This document shows, piece by piece, positions 6,037 to 12,352 of a stretch of 12,352 nt of DNA. This DNA comes from JBAXGE01 sp044344145 (GTDB lineage Bacteria > Planctomycetota > Phycisphaerae > WQYP01): positions 1 through 12,352 of the forward strand of contig JBIJDM010000064.1 of assembly GCA_044344145.1 (NCBI GenBank), given 5' to 3'. Numbering within the stretch: position 1 is the stretch's first letter; every line of letters begins with the position of its first letter. The notes below the pieces were generated by a model. It searched no databases. It saw nothing but the letters and a program-made list of their open reading frames with translations, and was not told where the DNA came from. The translations under genes and the position numbers were made by a program.

Positions 6037-7203
6037 ATGCCCAACTTAACCAGCCAACCGCCTGCTTGGACGGCGTGTGACCATGAGCACATGGCCCGGG
6101 CTTTGGTGCTGGCCCGTCAGGGTCAAGGTCGGGTAGAACCGAATCCCATGGTCGGTGCGGTCGTGGTTCGCGATGGCGTCCGCATTGGGGAAGGCTTTCA
6201 CGCTGGTTTTGGTCTCCCTCATGCCGAAGTCATGGCCCTTCGTAACTGCACGGCCACACCAGAAGGCGCCACGCTTTATGTGACGCTGGAACCTTGTTGC
6301 CATCATGGTAAGACCCCGCCCTGTAGTGATTTGGTAATTAGCTCCGGGATTAAACGGGTGGTCGTTGCCATGGTAGATCCCAACCCTCTGGTGGCGGGAC
6401 AAGGGATTGCCCAATTGCGTAAGGTGGGCATTCAGGTGGAGGTTGGGCTTAGTGGGACTCAGGCCCAAGCCTTAATGGCACCATTTATCAGTCGCATGAC
6501 CCGGCAGCGCCCTTGGGTTATCGCCAAATGGGCTCAGAGTGCCGATGGTTATATGGGACATGCCCGGCAACGTATCGCAATCAGTGGCCCAACCGCTTTG
6601 CAGGCGTTGCAGCGTCTGCGTTCCCGACTCGACGCACTGGTGGTAGGCGTGGGCACAATCATGGTGGATGATCCCCAGCTTACCTGCCGATTACCCGACC
6701 ATACGGAACCCGCACGTTACCTGACCCGGGTAGTACTCGATCCAACCTTGCGTATAACTCCCGATCGCCAGATTCTGCGTACACCATCACCCCACAAAGT
6801 CTGGCTTATGCACGGGCCTCTGACCCCGCACCAATCTGATACCATCCTAAATCTTCAAAACCACGGCCCGGTTACCTGTTACGAAATCCCCTTGCGGCTG
6901 CCGCATCGGCTCGATTGGCTGGCATTACTGGGCAGATTTCAAGATGCTGCATTTACCAACGTCCTGATTGAGGGGGGCCGCGAGGTTTTGCTTGATGTTA
7001 TGCAGGCGGGCGGTGTGGATGAAATCCAATGCGTCATTGGCCTGCGGCCCCTGGCTCCAGTCAAAGCGACCGATTTAAGTGGTTTGGTTGTGGCTCCACC
7101 GGTGCCATCCGGCTGGGAATTAGCCAGTCAAATCCGACTGGGAGGGGACGTCTGGCAGCGTTGGTTGCCCGGGCCTGCCGTTGGGGTAGAAAAAATGTCG
7201 TAA
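6037..7203 (+). CDS. ribD: Bifunctional riboflavin biosynthesis protein RibD (deaminase / reductase)
   Basis: It carries out two successive steps of riboflavin synthesis from GTP: deamination of the diaminopyrimidinone and NADPH-dependent reduction of the ribosyl side chain. The N-terminal deaminase domain has the zinc-site motifs HAEVMAL (residues 62-68) and PCCHHGKTPPC (86-96), so His62, Glu64, Cys87 and Cys96 are in place. The reductase domain begins near residue 158 (RPWVIAKWAQSADGYMG), with LDALVVGVGTIMVDDPQLTCR and NVLIEGG. Length (388) is normal for the fused enzyme. I chose the ATG at 6037 because GGAGG (6028-6032) lies 4 nt before it. Other in-frame starts are 6022, which overlaps the pheT stop (TGATG) and adds 5 residues, and 6034. 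It is probably co-transcribed with pheT. No FMN riboswitch is seen. Confidence 0.95.
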   Translation: MPNLTSQPPAWTACDHEHMARALVLARQGQGRVEPNPMVGAVVVRDGVRIGEGFHAGFGLPHAEVMALRNCTATPEGATLYVTLEPCCHHGKTPPCSDLVISSGIKRVVVAMVDPNPLVAGQGIAQLRKVGIQVEVGLSGTQAQALMAPFISRMTRQRPWVIAKWAQSADGYMGHARQRIAISGPTALQALQRLRSRLDALVVGVGTIMVDDPQLTCRLPDHTEPARYLTRVVLDPTLRITPDRQILRTPSPHKVWLMHGPLTPHQSDTILNLQNHGPVTCYEIPLRLPHRLDWLALLGRFQDAAFTNVLIEGGREVLLDVMQAGGVDEIQCVIGLRPLAPVKATDLSGLVVAPPVPSGWELASQIRLGGDVWQRWLPGPAVGVEKMS

Positions 7204-7210
7204 AAAAGTG

Positions 7211-7224
7211 TTCCCTGTTGGGAA
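7211..7224. terminator. Small hairpin after ribD, weak terminator candidate
   Basis: TTCCC (7211-7215) and GGGAA (7220-7224) form a 5-bp stem with a TGTT loop, 7 nt after the ribD stop. There is no T-run after it on the plus strand. On the minus strand it is followed by CACTTTTTT, but no minus-strand gene ends here. It may be a weak terminator or stabilise the 3' end of the ribD message. Confidence 0.3.
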
Positions 7225-7232
7225 AATCCTGC

Positions 7233-7240
7233 TAACATAA
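7233..7240 (+). promoter_or_regulatory. Possible speA promoter -10 region
   Basis: TAACATAAT contains CATAAT (7235-7240, 5 of 6 to TATAAT) and, shifted, TAACAT preceded by TGC as an extended -10. I see no good -35 box. A start near 7246-7248 would give a leader of about 112 nt. That leader contains a 5-bp hairpin GCAGC-TTTGG-GCTGC (7325-7339) shortly before the speA start. Confidence 0.3.
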
Positions 7241-7359
7241 TTGCACAATGGTGACATTGAACGCTTCCGGGTTCCCGATTACCGGCGTTACAAAAACAGA
7301 CTTCACGGGTCGGGCGTGGTATTCGCAGCTTTGGGCTGCATGGAAACGAGTAAATACGC

Positions 7360-9312
7360 ATGACCATCAGTGGTAACCGTTCGCCTCTGGATATATCCGC
7401 CAAGACCTGGGGAATCTCCGAATCGGAAGAAGTGTATGGGATTCGGAATTGGGGCAAGGGTTATTTTGGCATCAACGAGCTCGGGCATGTGGTGGTTCAT
7501 CCCGATAAGGATCCCGCCCGGGGCATTGACCTCAAGAATCTGATGGATCAACTGATTACCCGCGGGATTCAGCCCCCGGTACTCATTCGTCTGACCGATA
7601 TTCTGAAACATCGCGTCGGAGAGATGTATCAGGCGTTTCAGAATGCCATCAAAGAGAATGACTATCAGGGCCAATACCGCTGCGTCTATCCCATCAAAGT
7701 GAACCAGCAACGTCATGTAGTCGAAGAAATCGTCAATTTTGGCAAGCCCTTTGGTTTCGGTTTAGAAGCAGGCAGCAAACCCGAACTGTTGGCCGTTCTG
7801 GCCCTAACCAAGGGTGATGACAATCCCATCATCTGTAATGGTTTCAAAGATGACGAATTCATTGAAACGGTCATCCTGGCGCAGAAACTCGGCAAGCGCA
7901 TCATCCCGGTGGTGGAAAAATATACCGAGTTGGAACTCATCATTAAGTATGCCCAGTTGCATGGCGTGCGCCCGAATATCGGGGTACGCGTAAAACTGGC
8001 TGCCCGCGGCAGCGGACGCTGGGAAGCCAGCGGTGGGGTGCGCAGCAAATTCGGTCTGTTTGCGGCGGAAGTTCTGCAATTGCTCAATCACCTCAAATCC
8101 CTCGGTATGGAAGATTGCCTTAAACTGCTGCATTTCCATCTCGGTAGCCAGATCACCAATATCCGCACCATCAAAAATGCGCTCAATGAAGCCGCCCGGG
8201 TTTATGCCGAATTGGCCAAAGCCGGCGCGGGGATGGAATATATTGATGTGGGCGGGGGGCTGGGGATTGATTACGATGGCAGTCAGACCAATTTTGAAAG
8301 TTCGACCAACTATTCGTTGCAGGAATATGCCAGCGATGTCATTTTCCGTATCAAAAGTGTGTGTGACGAATCGGGCGTCAAACACCCCACGATTATCACC
8401 GAAAGCGGCCGGGCGCTGGTCAGCTATCAAAGTTTGCTGATTTTCAATGTGCTCGGGGTGAGTGGTTTTGACCGGTTTGAGATTCCCGAGCAGTTGCCCA
8501 CTAACGAAGAAATACCCCAGCCGGTGCGTGATTTGTTCGATTTGTACAAGGAAGTAAATACTAAAAATGCCCGGGAAGTGTATCACGACGCCATGCAGAT
8601 GCGCGATGAGGCTCTGAACCTGTTCAACCTCGGTTATTTAAGTCTGGAACTGCGCAGTCTGGCAGAAAAAATCTTCTGGGCCGTCTGCGGCAAAGTCCTG
8701 AAATCGCTGGCAGAAATGGATTACTCCGGCGAGGAATTCGAAAGTCTGCAAGCCCAGTTGAGCGACACCTACTTCTGTAATTTCTCGCTCTTCCAAAGTA
8801 TGCCAGATAGCTGGGCCATCAAGCAGCTCTTTCCGATCATGCCCATCCACCGCCTGTTGGATGAGCCCACGCGGCGCGGGGTTCTGGCCGACATCACTTG
8901 TGATTCCGATGGCAAGATTGATTCCTTCATTGACCTGCGCGACGTGAAAAAAGTTCTGGAGCTTCACCCCTTTAACGGGGGCGATTATTTCCTGGGGGCG
9001 TTCCTGGTGGGCGCGTATCAGGAAATTCTGGGAGATTTACACAATCTGCTTGGGGATACCAACGCCGTCCACGTGCGTCTCGACGACGAGAATCAGGTTA
9101 TGATCGAGGAAGTCGTACGCGGTGACAGTGTGAAAGAGGTTCTCGGTTACGTGCAATTCAATGCCGAAGAACTGCTTAACGACATGCGGCGCGATGTAGA
9201 AAAAGCCTTGCGGGACAAACGTATCACGCTGGAAGAAGGCACGCAATTGCTGCGTTTCTACGAAAACGGTATGAACGGATACACCTATCTGGAAGATCCC
9301 CATCGGCATTGA
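7360..9312 (+). CDS. speA: Biosynthetic arginine decarboxylase (PLP-dependent)
   Basis: A 650-residue enzyme that converts arginine to agmatine, the first step of the agmatine route to putrescine and spermidine. It is of the fold III (alanine racemase-like) decarboxylase family. The PLP lysine is Lys113 in CVYPIKVNQQ. HFHLGSQ (258-264), the phosphate-binding GGGLG (298-302) and ESGRALVSYQS follow. The catalytic cysteine region ADITCDSDG (Cys514) is present near the C-terminal sheet domain. Length is close to the E. coli enzyme (658), and the N-terminus (SAKTWGISESEEVYGI) is typical. The frame has a stop at 7351, so the ATG at 7360 is the earliest ATG start. Only a weak GAG (7348-7350) precedes it. 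Agmatine-processing genes are not in the window. It converges on the minus-strand RMD1-like gene with 12 nt between stops. Confidence 0.97.
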   Translation: MTISGNRSPLDISAKTWGISESEEVYGIRNWGKGYFGINELGHVVVHPDKDPARGIDLKNLMDQLITRGIQPPVLIRLTDILKHRVGEMYQAFQNAIKENDYQGQYRCVYPIKVNQQRHVVEEIVNFGKPFGFGLEAGSKPELLAVLALTKGDDNPIICNGFKDDEFIETVILAQKLGKRIIPVVEKYTELELIIKYAQLHGVRPNIGVRVKLAARGSGRWEASGGVRSKFGLFAAEVLQLLNHLKSLGMEDCLKLLHFHLGSQITNIRTIKNALNEAARVYAELAKAGAGMEYIDVGGGLGIDYDGSQTNFESSTNYSLQEYASDVIFRIKSVCDESGVKHPTIITESGRALVSYQSLLIFNVLGVSGFDRFEIPEQLPTNEEIPQPVRDLFDLYKEVNTKNAREVYHDAMQMRDEALNLFNLGYLSLELRSLAEKIFWAVCGKVLKSLAEMDYSGEEFESLQAQLSDTYFCNFSLFQSMPDSWAIKQLFPIMPIHRLLDEPTRRGVLADITCDSDGKIDSFIDLRDVKKVLELHPFNGGDYFLGAFLVGAYQEILGDLHNLLGDTNAVHVRLDDENQVMIEEVVRGDSVKEVLGYVQFNAEELLNDMRRDVEKALRDKRITLEEGTQLLRFYENGMNGYTYLEDPHRH

Positions 9313-9314
9313 AC

Positions 9315-9333
9315 GGCCGGAGAATTATCGGCC
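9315..9333. terminator. Inverted repeat at the speA / RMD1-like convergent junction
   Basis: GGCCG (9315-9319) pairs with CGGCC (9329-9333) across a 9-nt loop, right between the two convergent stop codons. It could act in both directions. The stem is short and there is no strong T-run on either side, so this is a weak call. Confidence 0.3.
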
Positions 9334-10467
9334 ATTCTTCAGCAGCATGACAATGTCGGCCACAAACAACAGGACGATGAGGAGTTCCAAAATCAGCATC
9401 AGCCGGTTGTTTTTCTCGGCTTGTAAAATGTCATATAACTCGTCGAGAGTTTTGAGCTTGGATTCCACGGTGTGCTGCCAATCTGCCAGATGGAAACGAC
9501 CGGCAATCGCCTGATATACCCGGGCGGTATGCCAATCCCCAAAGAACTTCGTGATATTCTGCAGTTCATCGGACATGCGCGCAAAATCCACCCGAATTTC
9601 GCGCAAGGAGCGTTGGATTGCGCTGCCTTTCCAGAACATTTTCCGGGTGCTTAAATCCCGGTAGGCCCGCACCAACACTTCATCCAACATACGGTCATAA
9701 GCTTCCAATTCCGCCAATTGCACATTGGCCAGTTCCATCAGGTAGAGCGTTTCGGCAAACTTGCCCGGTTCATCAATCAAGAGCGCTGCGTCCCAATCTA
9801 CCACCACCAAATCGTCGTCATAGTAACTGAGGTAACGTTGGGTGCTTTCTTCGGCCTCCTGCACCGACAATTCATTGGGATCACTTTCCTGCGTCAGAAT
9901 GGCCGCCACAATCCGTCGGTTTTGTTGCAACCACAATTCCGTGGACCAGTTGGCTCCGGTATTGGGCGGTAATGTATCCAGGCAGAATACCGTGTAAGCC
10001 TCTTCATCGCTCAGGCGTTCCACCGGTTTGATTAATGCCCCTTTGATATCACGGCATATGTCCTCGGCAATCCGGTACACCTCCTGAAGGATGGTTTCGC
10101 CTGTGCTGAAACGCAAATCGTGAAACGCCACCAAATCTTCCAAACGGGTAACCCGGAAGGGGACCCGGGCCGTAATAGATAACGCACCCACCGGCAGCAG
10201 CTTGACTTCGATTTCCACCCGCACCGGACCATCAGGGCCCAGTCGTTCCAATGCAGGCATCCGGACCATTTTGGCCGGGTGGAAAAAATCCTGGCGGGGG
10301 GCCCGGCGGGATAAATCAACCTTAAATTGCGCCACTGGCTGGCCCAGTATAGTCTGTAACGACTCGCGTTTAAGCTCCCATGCCACGTCGAAGCCAAAAA
10401 TGTAAACCACATGACCGGTGTAAATGTGTTCTGGCGGTACCGTAGAGGATGATTGTGGGTGGGTCAT
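9325..10467 (-). CDS. RMD1/DUF155-like protein with C-terminal membrane anchor
   Basis: A 380-residue protein that I do not firmly recognise. Its C-terminal half resembles the RMD1/YagE (DUF155) layout. Charged helices (about 235-345, including LRAYRDLSTRKMFW-like and FFGDWHTARVYQAIAGRFHL stretches) lead into a likely coiled coil (WQHTVESKLKTLDELYDIL). A final hydrophobic segment at about 355-376 (LMLILELLIVLLFVADIVML) and a short KNGR tail close the protein. The N-terminal half begins HIYTGHVVYIFGFDVAWEL and has no motif I can name. The predicted form is a cytoplasmic domain held to the membrane by one C-terminal helix. The ATG at 10467 has a strong GGAGG (complement of 10473-10477) 5 nt before it. 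A TTG at 10479 would lie upstream of that site and is rejected. It follows holB by 27 nt and is probably co-transcribed. Function is unknown. Confidence 0.8.
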   Translation of the reverse strand: MTHPQSSSTVPPEHIYTGHVVYIFGFDVAWELKRESLQTILGQPVAQFKVDLSRRAPRQDFFHPAKMVRMPALERLGPDGPVRVEIEVKLLPVGALSITARVPFRVTRLEDLVAFHDLRFSTGETILQEVYRIAEDICRDIKGALIKPVERLSDEEAYTVFCLDTLPPNTGANWSTELWLQQNRRIVAAILTQESDPNELSVQEAEESTQRYLSYYDDDLVVVDWDAALLIDEPGKFAETLYLMELANVQLAELEAYDRMLDEVLVRAYRDLSTRKMFWKGSAIQRSLREIRVDFARMSDELQNITKFFGDWHTARVYQAIAGRFHLADWQHTVESKLKTLDELYDILQAEKNNRLMLILELLIVLLFVADIVMLLKNGR

Positions 10468-10494
10468 GCTGGCCTCCAATCCGGCGTTGTGGAG

Positions 10495-11754
10495 TTACTT
10501 CGCTGCTATGGCATATTGTAACGCGCGTTGCCATTCCAGCAGCAAGGTAGTAATGACCATTTTGTCGCGTACGTTCATTTCGATATAGGTTTCCGCCCCG
10601 CGCAATCGGCCCAGCAGGTATTCCAACGCATCCACAGATAATCCCAACGGTTGCCCCGGCATCGGGGCCTGGACCGATAAACCCGCCTGATAACGAAGTT
10701 GGTCGCTTAACCAACACCCCATCAACCGCAGCATATCGGTGATACCGTCACGACTCGCCTGTGCTTCCGGGGTTAATTTGTCACGTTTCAGCCGAAGCGT
10801 GGCGGCTTCTTTGGCTAAAACCAGAAAATCCTCTGCCGCCGAAGCGCCGTGTAGCTTCCCTTTGGCCAATCCTTCGCATATGCGTGATATATGATGTGCC
10901 CAACCCACCAAAGCCAGAGGGTTAAAGGTGGCTTTGCCCCGGGTTTTGGTATCGCTTTCCGTTTCGTCGGATTCGAGATCAGATTCCTCTTCGTCGGGGT
11001 CGGTAGCGCCGCCACTGGCGTACGTGATCTCCGCCAAACGGGCTTCGGCTTCACCCAGACTGCCACTGCAGAGACGCACCAGCAGGTTGGCATCGGCCGG
11101 GGCAAGATTGGCCGGGGCAATTGCTTGGGCAATGATCTCGTCGGGCAGATGGGTGAATTCCAACATCTGACTACGGCTGCGAATCGTGGATAAGAGCGTG
11201 CCCGGACTACTGGAAATCAAGATCAAATAGGCTTCCGCTGGGGGTTCTTCCAGGGTTTTAAGCAGGCAATTCTGGGCAGCAGTTTCCATCAAGTCGGCTT
11301 CATCAATGATGAAAAACCGACCCTTGCCACAAAAAGATTTCCGTGCGATCTTGGCTTCCACCCGCCGTTCCGGGGAGTCATCACCGGTGATTTCACCACG
11401 GATGACACTGATGGGCAGGGCGTTGGATTTGCGTGCCCCGGCCTTGTGATATTTCGCCAAGGTTCGGCTGACGTTATGAATATCGGGATGATTACCAGCC
11501 AGAGCGCTGCGGCAACTGGTACAACCGCCACAGGGTAGAGTAATGAGATGGTCGGGTGGCAGACTCGCTATGATACCTTGGGCGGGTACCCGCTTAGGAT
11601 GGTCGCACAACATCGTCTGGGCCAGCACCAGAGCCGTCCGACGTTTGCCTACCCCCGAAGGTCCATGAAAAATCCACGTATGGGCCAAGCGGCCGGATTG
11701 GATGGCTCGTTGCAGGAGGCCTAGGGCGCGATCTTGTCCATGGATGTCTTGCAT
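10495..11754 (-). CDS. holB: DNA polymerase III clamp-loader delta' subunit
   Basis: A 419-residue AAA+ protein of the replication clamp loader. The N-terminus IHGQDRALGLLQRAI, then GRLAHTWIFHGPSGVGKRRTA (Walker A at 31-37), is typical. The zinc cysteines are Cys50 and CGGCTSC (Cys75, 78, 81), with a longer spacing after the first than in E. coli. FFIIDEADLM is the Walker B region (147-156), followed by LLKTLEEPP. The SRC motif reads SRS (193-195), which keeps the Arg but loses the Cys. A very acidic linker (residues 251-270: DPDEEESDLESDETESD and flanks) joins the ATPase part to the C-terminal collar domain. The C-terminal half is divergent. The alternative, a DnaX-type gamma/tau subunit, is less likely given the size and the start. 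The ATG at 11754 has no visible Shine-Dalgarno. folD is divergent, 102 nt away. Confidence 0.9.
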   Translation of the reverse strand: MQDIHGQDRALGLLQRAIQSGRLAHTWIFHGPSGVGKRRTALVLAQTMLCDHPKRVPAQGIIASLPPDHLITLPCGGCTSCRSALAGNHPDIHNVSRTLAKYHKAGARKSNALPISVIRGEITGDDSPERRVEAKIARKSFCGKGRFFIIDEADLMETAAQNCLLKTLEEPPAEAYLILISSSPGTLLSTIRSRSQMLEFTHLPDEIIAQAIAPANLAPADANLLVRLCSGSLGEAEARLAEITYASGGATDPDEEESDLESDETESDTKTRGKATFNPLALVGWAHHISRICEGLAKGKLHGASAAEDFLVLAKEAATLRLKRDKLTPEAQASRDGITDMLRLMGCWLSDQLRYQAGLSVQAPMPGQPLGLSVDALEYLLGRLRGAETYIEMNVRDKMVITTLLLEWQRALQYAIAAK

Positions 11755-11823
11755 AGGTGCAATGTATCAAGTCGGCCTATAAACGCAAGCCTACACGCAA
11801 ACGAGGGAAAATCCCGCCATTTT

Positions 11824-11832
11824 TGGTAAAAT
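11824..11832 (+). promoter_or_regulatory. Candidate extended -10 promoter of folD
   Basis: TGGTAAAAT (TGG at 11824-11826, TAAAAT at 11827-11832) fits an extended -10 box about 25 nt before the folD ATG. No good -35 box is seen. A short palindrome GGGAAAATCCC (11805-11815) covers the -35 position and could be an operator or chance. Confidence 0.45.
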
Positions 11833-11856
11833 ACGGCTTTGACTCACGAGGTAACC

Positions 11857-12352
11857 ATGGCCGCAACAATTATTGATGGTAAGGTTTTGGCCGGTAAGAT
11901 CAAACTGACGTTGGCGCAGGAGGTGCAAACCCTGAATCAACTCGGTAAAACCGTGCATCTCTATGCTATTTTGGTGGGTGATACGCCGGCGGCCAAAGTC
12001 TATGCCCAAAATCAAGCTCGAACCTGCGCGGAGTTGGGGATTCTCTATACATTGCTGGAATTGCCTGTAACCGTAACTCAAGGCGAGTTGCATGCCGAAA
12101 TCAGCCGTCTGAATGCCGATCCCAGTGTCACGGGGATTATGATGCATATGCCTTTGCCAGAGCATCTGGACACCCGTGCGGCCCAGTATATGCTGGACTT
12201 GAAGAAAGATGTCGAAGGGGTAAATCCCGCTAATATCGGCCATGTGGTCCATGGTCATACAATCATTGCGCCCTGTACGGCGCTGGCCGTGGTGGAACTC
12301 ATTGAGTCCACCGGCGTACCGCTGCGGGGTGCGGAAGTGACCGTGGTGGGGG
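11857..12352 (+). CDS. folD: FolD-like methylene-tetrahydrofolate dehydrogenase, N-terminal 165 residues (partial), divergent catalytic site
   Basis: The frame is open to the right edge. MAATIIDGKVLAGKIK, LYAILVGDTPAAKVYAQNQA, GIMMHMPLPEHL, KKDVEGVNPANIG, IAPCTALAVVELI and the start of the dinucleotide-binding part (GAEVTVVG) give an end-to-end match to FolD. FolD normally oxidises 5,10-methylene-THF to methenyl-THF and hydrolyses it to 10-formyl-THF. The catalytic Tyr is kept (Tyr49). The Lys four residues later is Gln53, the Gln of the VQLPLP segment is His97, and the second Asp of KDVDG is Glu120. These correspond to human Tyr52, Lys56, Gln100 and Asp125. A dehydrogenase without cyclohydrolase activity, or a changed substrate, is possible. 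GAGGT (11848-11852) lies 4 nt before the ATG. The gene is divergent from holB. Confidence 0.9.
   Translation, partial: MAATIIDGKVLAGKIKLTLAQEVQTLNQLGKTVHLYAILVGDTPAAKVYAQNQARTCAELGILYTLLELPVTVTQGELHAEISRLNADPSVTGIMMHMPLPEHLDTRAAQYMLDLKKDVEGVNPANIGHVVHGHTIIAPCTALAVVELIESTGVPLRGAEVTVVG

Noticed and set aside
10468..10479. TTG start for the RMD1-like gene, 4 codons upstream
   Set aside because: The GGAGG site lies between this TTG and the ATG at 10467, so it fits only the ATG.
11805..11815. GGGAAAATCCC as a specific operator
   Set aside because: An 11-bp palindrome with a short arm appears by chance often enough, and no matching second site is visible in the window.
1..12352. CRISPR array, tRNA/rRNA gene, insertion sequence, prophage or defence cassette
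   Set aside because: No direct repeat series, cloverleaf, transposase or terminal inverted repeats were seen. Nearly all DNA is taken up by housekeeping genes.

Overview
The window carries a bacterial chromosomal housekeeping region with about 54% GC by eye, little intergenic DNA and no tRNA, rRNA, CRISPR array or recognisable mobile element. The gene set is that of an aerobic bacterium with a terminal oxidase (heme O synthase), riboflavin and polyamine synthesis. A Planctomycetota-like (or wider PVC group) origin is my best guess. It rests on the style of the proteins: a short PheT without the OB domain encoded away from pheS, a DUF3179 protein beside ctaB, and a coiled membrane-anchored RMD1-like protein beside holB. 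It is not proven by any single marker.

Left block, minus strand, about 3930 down to 1. A promoter with a perfect extended -10 drives a compact series: a broken Sua5/YrdC-like gene, then a low-molecular-weight phosphatase that overlaps rpiB by 4 nt. This is the same gene order as ywlC-ywlE-ywlF of Bacillus. After a 104-nt gap come ctaB (heme O synthase) and, one nucleotide after its stop, a membrane-anchored DUF3179 protein. The first 29 codons of icd (NADP isocitrate dehydrogenase) follow, with their own promoter, and run off the left edge.

Middle block, plus strand, 3940 to 9312. pheT overlaps ribD by a TGATG junction or lies just ahead of it. After a 156-nt gap comes speA, the biosynthetic arginine decarboxylase.

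Right block. holB (clamp loader delta') and an RMD1/DUF155-like gene form a two-gene minus-strand unit that converges on speA. folD starts divergently from holB and runs off the right edge.

The most notable features are changes within known families rather than a new gene cassette. The Sua5-like gene is frameshifted and has lost its key nucleotide-binding motifs, while its C-terminal end reads in frame into the phosphatase. The phosphatase carries the threonine that marks protein-arginine phosphatases. FolD has replaced three catalytic-site residues (Lys, Gln, Asp) with Gln, His and Glu. The DUF3179 protein has lost the family's CPLC cysteine pair. RpiB has Asp where the catalytic Cys usually sits. 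I do not see a clearly new multi-gene system.
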